DNA from: Sacculina carcini
Taxonomy: Eukaryota > Arthropoda > Thecostraca > Sacculinidae
Assembly (NCBI GenBank): GCA_916048095.2
Contig: CAJZIA020000003.1
Location: forward strand, 1 to 64,000
Length of the DNA: 64,000 nucleotides
Reading direction: 5' to 3'
The position numbers and the translations under genes are program-made. Below the pieces are notes generated by a model. The model made no database searches. It was not told where the DNA came from and saw only the letters and a list, made by a program, of their open reading frames with translations. Below are positions 57,454 through 64,000 of the stretch, piece by piece (the stretch's first letter is position 1; every line of letters starts with the position of its first letter).

Positions 57454-58083
57454 TTTTCTTTATTTTCTTTATTTTCTTTATTTTCTTTATTTTCTTTATT
57501 TTCTTTATTTTCTTTATTTTCTTTATTTTCTTTATTTTCTTTATTTTCTTTATTTTCTTTATTTTCTTTATTTTCTTTATTTTCTTTATTTTCTTTATTT
57601 TCTTTATTTTCTTTATTTTCTTTATTTTCTTTATTTTCTTTATTTTCTTTATTTTCTTTATTTTCTTTATTTTCTTTATTTTCTTTATTTTCTTTATTTT
57701 CTTTATTTTCTTTATTTTCTTTATCTTCTTTATCTTCTTTATCTTCTTTATTTTCTTTATTTTCTTTATTTTCTTTATTTTCTTTATTTTCTTTATTTTC
57801 TTTATTTTCTTTATTTTCTTTATTTTCTTTATTTTCTTTATTTTATTTATTTTATTTATTTTATTTATTTTATTTATTTTATTTATTTTCTTTATTTTCT
57901 TTATTTTCTTTATTTTCTTTATTTTCTTTATTTTCTTTATTTTCTTTATTTTCTTTATTTTATTCATTTTCTTTATTTTATTCATTTTATTTATTTTCTT
58001 TATTTTCTTTATTTTCTTTATTTTCTTTATTTTCTTTATTTTCTTTATTTTCTTTATTTTCTTTATTTTCTTTATTTTATTTT
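57454..58083. repeat. T39: 9-mer tract
   Basis: TTTATCTTC triplet near 57722-57748, five TTTATTTTA near 57840-57890, TTCATTTT near 57960 and 57976. The last block before the spacer is one unit shorter than in other TAT-type tracts. Confidence 0.94.
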
Positions 58084-58142
58084 ATTCATCCAATTTATTT
58101 CGATTATTTGTGTGTAGAGTTTAGTGTTGAGTGAAGAAAGTT

Positions 58143-58214
58143 ATTACCTGGCTGGGATTCGAACCGAGGTCCTCGGGGTTCGAGCAGAGTCTTACGCGGT
58201 TCGGCCATTGTAGA
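58143..58214 (-). mobile_element. tRNA-like Pol III head, copy in S40
   Basis: B box 58155-58165, A box 58197-58207, minus strand. Confidence 0.57.
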
Positions 58215-58730
58215 TGTTCAAGAGAGATGGTTTATATGTGGTATATATAGTGCGCAAGCACTATTGTACAATTAATATATAGAATTGTGAGATACTTGTG
58301 GCGCACATGATACAATTGTGGCGCACGTATTAGATATATTAATGTTTATTATATTTGGTTATGCTAACTAAATTAATTTAGAGTTGTGAGACAAATGCAC
58401 ATGATACAATTGTGGCGCGCGTATTTGGTATATTAATGTTTATTATATTATGTTATGCTAATTAAATAAATTTAGAGAATTGTGAAACACTTGTGACGCA
58501 CATGATACAATTGTGGCGCGCGTATTAGGTATGTTAATGTTTTTTAAATTAGTTTGAGAATTAAATTAATTCATAGAATTGTGAGACACTTGTGGCGCAC
58601 ATGATATAATTGTGGCGCACGTATTTCGTATATTAATGTTTATTATATTAGGTTATGATAATTAGTTGTGTTAAAACAAGTTGATTTAAAAATATAATGA
58701 AATTAATTTGAAAAATATTTATCAAGTGTG

Positions 58731-59002
58731 TTTAAACGGGTGAATAGACGGTGGATGGTAGAAGATGTCTATAACAATGATTTGTTCAAACTGCGCATGC
58801 GCAGACGTCAGCGCGGTATCACGTACGCGGTGCGTGATTGTGCGCCATCCAAGGTTACCTTGAGATGGCGCCAGACTGGCGGGGAATGTGTTTGATGTAC
58901 TGCGCATGCGCAGACGTCAGCGCGGTATCATGGTGTGTGCATTGCATCAGCCAAGGTGACCTTGAATGCAGTGCTGAGTCAGCACTGCTGACGTCATCTA
59001 TA
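58731..59002. promoter_or_regulatory. GC module in S40
   Basis: NRF1-type palindromes at 58792-58803 and 58901-58912, CRE 58989-58996. Confidence 0.47.
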
Positions 59003-59646
59003 TTTTCTTTATTTTCTTTATTTTCTTTATTTTCTTTATTTTCTTTATTTTCTTTATTTTCTTTATTTTCTTTATTTTCTTTATTTTCTTTATTTTCTTT
59101 ATTTTCTTTATTTTCTTTATTTTCTTTATTTTCTTTATTTTCTTTATTTTCTTTATTTTTTTATTTTCTTTATTTTCTTTATTTTCTTTATTTTCTTTAT
59201 TTTCTTTATTTTCTTTATTTTCTTTATTTTCTTTATTTTCTTTATTTTCTTTATTTTCTTTATTTTCTTTATTTTCTTTATTTTCTTTATTTTCTTTATT
59301 TTCTTTATTTTCTTTATTTTCTTTATTTTCTTTATTTTCTTTATTTTCTTTATTTTCTTTATTTTCTTTATTTTCTTTATTTTCTTTATTTTCTTTATTT
59401 TCTTTATTTTCTTTATTTTCTTTTTCTTTATTTTCTTTATTTTCTTTATTTTCTTTATTTTCTTTATTTTCTTTATTTTCTTTATTTTCTTTATTTTCTT
59501 TATTTTCTTTATTTTCTTTATTTTCTTTATTTTCTTTATTTTCTTTATTTTCTTTATTTTCTTTATTTTCTTTATTTTCTTTATTTTCTTTATTTTCTTT
59601 ATTTTCTTTATTTTCTTTATTTTCTTTATTTTATTTATTTTATTTA
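59003..59646. repeat. T40: 9-mer tract, class C-side type
   Basis: T shift near 59159 and TTTTTC unit near 59421; otherwise pure. Confidence 0.94.
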
Positions 59647-60268
59647 ATTCATCCAATTTATTTCGATTATTTGTGTGTAGAGTTTAGTATAGTATAGAGT
59701 TTAGTTTATTATATTATGTTATGCTAATTAAATAAATTTAGAGAATTGTGAAACACTTGTGACGCACATGATACAATTGTGGCGCGCGTATTAAGTATAT
59801 TAATGTTTTTTAAATTAGTTTGAGAATTAAATTAGTTCATAGAATTGTGAGACACTTGTGGCGCACATGATACAATTGTGGCGCACGTATTTCGTATATT
59901 AATGTTTATTATATTAGGTTATGATAATTAGTTGTGTTAAAACAAGTTGATTAAAAAATATAATGAAATTAATTTGAAAAATATTTATCAAGTGTGTTTA
60001 AACGGGTGAATAGACGGTGGATGGTAGAAGATGTCTATAACAATGATTTGTTCAAACTGCGCATGCGCAGACGTCAGCGCGGTATCACGTACGCGGTGCG
60101 TGATTGTGCACCATCCAAGGTTACCTTGAGATGGCGCCAGACTGGCGGGGAATGTGTTTGATGTACTGCGCATGCGCAGACGTCAGCGCGGTATCATGGT
60201 GTGTGCATTGCATCAGCCAAGGTGACCTTGAATGCAGTGCTGAGTCAGCACTGCTGACGTCATCTATA
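59647..60268. repeat. S41 spacer, class C
   Basis: 622 bp, filler scar at 59689-59704. Confidence 0.92.
59997..60268. promoter_or_regulatory. GC module in S41
   Basis: NRF1-type palindromes at 60058-60069 and 60167-60178, CRE 60255-60262. Confidence 0.47.
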
Positions 60269-61384
60269 TTTTCTTTATTTTCTTTATTTTCTTTATTTTC
60301 TTTATTTTCTTTATTTTCTTTATTTTCTTTATTTTCTTTATTTTCTTTATTTTCTTTATTTTCTTTATTTTCTTTATTTTCTTTATTTTCTTTATTTTCT
60401 TTATTTTCTTTATTTTCTTTATTTTCTTTATTTTCTTTATTTTCTTTATTTTCTTTATTTTCTTTATTTTCTTTATTTTCTTTATTTTCTTTATTTTCTT
60501 TATTTTCTTTATTTTCTTTATTTTCTTTATTTTCTTTATTTTCTTTATTTTCTTTATCTTCTTTATCTTCTTTATTTTCTTTATTTTCTTTATCTTCTTT
60601 ATCTTCTTTATTTTCTTTATTTTCTTTATTTTCTTTATTTTCTTTATTTTCTTTATTTTCTTTATTTTCTTTATTTTCTTTATTTTCTTTATTTTCTTTA
60701 TTTTCTTTATTTTCTTTATTTTCTTTATTTTCTTTATTTTCTTTATTTTCTTTATTTTCTTTATTTTCTTTATTTTCTTTATTTTCTTTATTTTCTTTAT
60801 TTTCTTTATTTTCTTTATTTTCTTTATTTTCTTTATTTTCTTTATTTTCTTTATTTTCTTTATTTTCTTTATTTTCTTTATTTTCTTTATTTTCTTTATT
60901 TTCTTTATTTTCTTTATTTTCTTTATTTTCTTTATTTTCTTTATTTTCTTTATTTTCTTTATTTTCTTTATTTTCTTTATTTTCTTTATTTTCTTTATTT
61001 TCTTTATTTTCTTTATTTTCTTTATTTTCTTTATTTTCTTTATTTTCTTTATTTTCTTTATTTTCTTTATTTTCTTTATTTTCTTTATTTTCTTTATTTT
61101 CTTTATTTTCTTTATTTTCTTTATTTTCTTTTTTTTCCTTATTTTCTTTATTTTCTTTATTTTCTTTATTTTCTTTATTTTCTTTATTTTCTTTATTTTC
61201 TTTATTTTCTTTATTTTCTTTATTTTCTTTATTTTATTTATTTTATTTATTTTATTTATTTTATTTATTTTCTTCATTTTATTTATTTTATTTATTTTAT
61301 TTATTTTATTTATTTTATTTATTTTATTTATTTTATTTATTTTATTTATTTTATTTATTTTATTTATTTTATTTATTTTATTTA
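60269..61384. repeat. T41: long 9-mer tract
   Basis: TTTATCTTC doublets near 60557-60573 and 60593-60609, T-rich TTCC patch near 61131, TTTATTTTA from about 61232 with one TTCATTTTA near 61273. It is 144 bp (16 nine-mers) shorter than T33. Confidence 0.94.
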
Positions 61385-61443
61385 ATTCATCCAATTTATT
61401 TCGATTATTTGTGTGTAGAGTTTAGTGTTGAGTGAAGAAAGTT

Positions 61444-61515
61444 ATTACCTGGCTGGGATTCGAACCGAGGTCCTCGGGGTTCGAGCAGAGTCTTACGCGG
61501 TTCGGCCATTGTAGA
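61444..61515 (-). mobile_element. tRNA-like Pol III head, copy in S42
   Basis: B box 61456-61466, A box 61498-61508, minus strand. Confidence 0.57.
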
Positions 61516-62031
61516 TGTTCAAGAGAGATGGTTTATATGTGGTATATATAGTGCGCAAGCACGAGTGTACAATTAATATATAGAATTGTGAGATACTTGT
61601 GGCGCACATGATACAATTGTGGCGCACGTATTAGATATATTAATGTTTATTATATTTGGTTTTGCTAACTAAATTAATTTAGAGTTGTGAGACAAATGCA
61701 CATGATACAATTGTGGCGCGCGTATTTGGTATATTAATGTTTATTATATTATGTTATGCTAATTAAATAAATTTAGAGAATTGTGAAACACTTGTGACGC
61801 ACATGATACAATTGTGGCGCGCGTATTAGGTATGTTAATGTTTTTTAAATTAGTTTGAGAATTAAATTAATTCATAGAATTGTGAGACACTTGTGGCGCA
61901 CATGATACAATTGTGGCGCACGTATTTCGTATATTAATGTTTATTATATTAGGTTATGATAATTAGTTGTGTTAAAACAAGTTTATTTAAAAATATAATG
62001 AAATTAATTTGAAAAATATTTATCAAGTGTG

Positions 62032-62303
62032 TTTAAACGGGTGAATAGACGGTGGATGGTAGAAGATGTCTATAACAATGATTTGTTCAAACTGCGCATG
62101 CGCAGACGTCAGCGCGGTATCACGTACGCGGTGCGTGATTGGGCGCCATCTCAAGGTAACCTTGGATGGTGCCAGACTGGCGGGGAATGTGTTTGATGTA
62201 CTGCGCATGCGCAGACGTCAGCGCGGTATCATGGTGTGTGCATTGCATCAGCCAAGGTGACCTTGAATGCAGTGCTGAGTCAGCACTGCTGACGTCATCT
62301 ATA
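62032..62303. promoter_or_regulatory. GC module in S42
   Basis: NRF1-type palindromes at 62093-62104 and 62202-62213, CRE 62290-62297. The palindrome between the direct repeats is flipped. Confidence 0.47.
62143..62172. other. 30-bp inversion inside an imperfect palindrome
   Basis: Other copies read GCRCCATCCAAGG...GATGGCGC here; this copy reads GCGCCATCTCAAGG...GATGGTGC, the exact reverse complement of the class C version. The base before it is G instead of T. Confidence 0.88.
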
Positions 62304-62964
62304 TTTTCTTTATTTTCTTTATTTTCTTTATTTTCTTTATTTTCTTTATTTTCTTTATTTTCTTTATTTTCTTTATTTTCTTTATTTTCTTTATTTTCTT
62401 TATTTTCTTTATTTTCTTTATCTTCTTTATCTTCTTTATTTTCTTTATTTTCTTTATTTTCTTTATTTTCTTTATTTTCTTTATTTTCTTTATTTTCTTT
62501 ATTTTCTTTATTTTTTTATTTTTTTATTTTCTTTATTTTCTTTATTTTCTTTATTTTCTTTATTTTCTTTATTTTCTTTATTTTCTTTATTTTCTTTATT
62601 TTCTTTATTTTCTTTATTTTCTTTATTTTCTTTATTTTCTTTATTTTCTTTATTTTCTTTATTTTCTTTATTTTCTTTATTTTCTTTATTTTCTTTATTT
62701 TCTTTATTTTCTTTATTTTCTTTATTTTCTTTATTTTCTTTATTTTCTTTTTCTTTATTTTCTTTATTTTCTTTATTTTCTTTATTTTCTTTATTTTCTT
62801 TATTTTCTTTATTTTCTTTATTTTCTTTATTTTCTTTATTTTCTTTATTTTCTTTATTTTCTTTATTTTCTTTATTTTCTTTATTTTCTTTATTTTCTTT
62901 ATTTTCTTTATTTTCTTTATTTTCTTTATTTTCTTTATTTTCTTTATTTTATTTATTTTATTTA
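62304..62964. repeat. T42: 9-mer tract, class C-side type
   Basis: TTTATCTTC doublet near 62419-62435, two adjacent T shifts near 62511-62525 (T34 has one), TTTTTC unit near 62750. Confidence 0.94.
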
Positions 62965-63586
62965 ATTCATCCAATTTATTTCGATTATTTGTGTGTAGAG
63001 TTTAGTATAGTATAGAGTTTAGTTTATTATATTATGTTATGCTAATTAAATAAATTTAGAGAATTGTGAAACACTTGTGACGCACATGATACAATTGTGG
63101 CGCGCGTATTAAGTATATTAATGTTTTTTAAATTAGTTTGAGAATTAAATTAGTTCATAGAATTGTGAGACACTTGTGGCGCACATGATACAATTGTGGC
63201 GCACGTATTTCGTATATTAATGTTTATTATATTAGGTTATGATAATTAGTTGTGTTAAAACAAGTTGATTAAAAAATATAATGAAATTAATTTGAAAAAT
63301 ATTTATCAAGTGTGTTTAAACGGGTGAATAGACGGTGGATGGTAGAATATGTCTATAACAATGATTTGTTCAAACTGCGCATGCGCAGACGTCAGCGCGG
63401 TATCACGTACGCGGTGCGTGATTGTGCACCATCCAAGGTTACCTTGAGATGGCGCCAGACTGGCGGGGAATGTGTTTGATGTACTGCGCATGCGCAGACG
63501 TCAGCGCGGTATCATGGTGTGTGCATTGCATCAGCCAAGGTGACCTTGAATGCAGTGCTGAGTCAGCACTGCTGACGTCATCTATA
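62965..63586. repeat. S43 spacer, class C
   Basis: 622 bp, filler scar at 63007-63022. GTAGAATATG replaces GTAGAAGATG in the GC module. Confidence 0.92.
63315..63586. promoter_or_regulatory. GC module in S43
   Basis: NRF1-type palindromes at 63376-63387 and 63485-63496, CRE 63573-63580. Confidence 0.47.
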
Positions 63587-63811
63587 TTTTCTTTATTTTC
63601 TTTATTTTCTTTATTTTCTTTATTTTCTTTATTTTCTTTATTTTCTTTATTTTCTTTATTTTCTTTATTTTCTTTATTTTCTTTATTTTCTTTATTTTCT
63701 TTATTTTCTTTATTTTCTTTATTTTCTTTATTTTCTTTATTTTCTTTATTTTCTTTATTTTCTTTATTTTCTTTATTTTCTATATTTTCTTTATTTTATT
63801 TATTTTATTTT
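63587..63811. repeat. T43: shortest 9-mer tract (225 bp)
   Basis: About 25 copies, pure apart from TATATTTTC near 63780, then TTTATTTTA and the TTTATTCATCC junction. Confidence 0.94.
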
Positions 63812-64000
63812 ATTCATCCAATTTATTTCGATTATTTGTGTGTAGAGTTTAGTGTTGAGTGAAGAAAGTTATTACCTGGCTGGGATTCGAACCGAGGTCC
63901 TCGGGGTTCGAGCAGAGTCTTACGCGGTTCGGCCATTGTAGATGTTCAAGAGAGATGGTTTATATGTGGTATATATAGTGCGCAAGCACTATTGTACAAT
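63812..64000. repeat. S44 spacer, cut by the window end
   Basis: 189 bp of a class A or B spacer with the TAT hairpin (63975-63992). The class cannot be told because the right part lies outside. Confidence 0.9.
63871..63942 (-). mobile_element. tRNA-like Pol III head, copy in S44
   Basis: B box 63883-63893, A box 63925-63935, minus strand. Confidence 0.57.

Larger units (their letters stand above)
58084..59002. repeat. S40 spacer, class A, recombinant type
   Basis: 919 bp, TAT hairpin at 58247-58264. Confidence 0.92.
61385..62303. repeat. S42 spacer, class A with an inverted palindrome core
   Basis: 919 bp, GAG variant, AAGTTTATTTAAA as in S34. The 30 bp at 62143-62172 are inverted relative to every other GC module; the total length is unchanged. 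Confidence 0.93.

Noticed and set aside
2498-64000. Telomere or subtelomere repeat
   Set aside because: The 9-mer TTTATTTTC does not resemble TTAGGG or TTAGG type telomere repeats, and orientation gives no other hint of a chromosome end.
2498-64000. Assembly artefact as the sole explanation of the array
   Set aside because: Sister blocks differ by single 9-mers, private point changes, an 18-bp doubling, a 109-bp loss and an inversion. Simple duplicated contigs would not show this. Local copy-number errors remain possible.

Overview
The window is eukaryotic nuclear satellite DNA with no protein-coding gene I can support. It is very AT-rich and strictly head-to-tail. It carries RNA polymerase III A/B boxes and exact palindromic sites of the NRF1, Maf/AP-1 and CREB/ATF types. 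Those sites suggest an animal, but I cannot name the lineage. Every long open frame is a by-product of a 9-bp repeat (9 = 3 x 3) that has no stop in any plus-strand frame.

Layout. Positions 1-2497 are a 68-bp satellite of about 37 monomers in two interleaved types; it is cut by the window start on the left. From 2498 to the end there is a composite macrosatellite. Tracts of the 9-mer TTTATTTTC (named T0 to T43 here, 225 to 1488 bp each) alternate with 44 homologous non-simple spacers (S1 to S44; S44 is cut by the window end).

Spacers fall into three classes. Class A (12 copies, mostly 919-937 bp) has, in order: a left arm, a tRNA-like Pol III element on the minus strand, a small hairpin, four ~98-bp sub-repeats, and a CpG-rich 'GC module' of about 272-276 bp. 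Class B (20 copies, all 457 bp) stops in the third sub-repeat and runs straight into the 9-mer tract, so it lacks the GC module. Class C (11 copies, 622 bp, one of 513 bp) lacks the tRNA-like element and the first two sub-repeats but keeps the GC module. B and C look like two different internal deletions of A that then spread. The order is A BBB A BB A BBB A BB A CC BB CC BBB C BBB C BB A C A C A A A C A C A C then partial S44.

Higher-order structure. S1-T7 (3119-12730) is repeated as S8-T14 (12731-22328). The matching tracts differ almost only by multiples of 9 bp. A second duplication pairs S24-T27 (33994-39659) with S28-T31 (39660-45112). Rare 9-mer variants act as barcodes for these events.

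How the parts may work together (inference). On the minus strand the tRNA-like head is followed by a short body and then the A-rich (AAATAAAGA)n tract, the layout of a tRNA-derived SINE whose tail has grown enormously. The minus strand has no run of four T from the head through the 9-mer tract and through any class B spacer. The first such runs lie just past the GC module of class A and C spacers, so a Pol III transcript could be long and purine-rich. The GC module looks like a compact regulatory cluster or CpG-island-like patch repeated 23 times. None of this shows that the array is transcribed.
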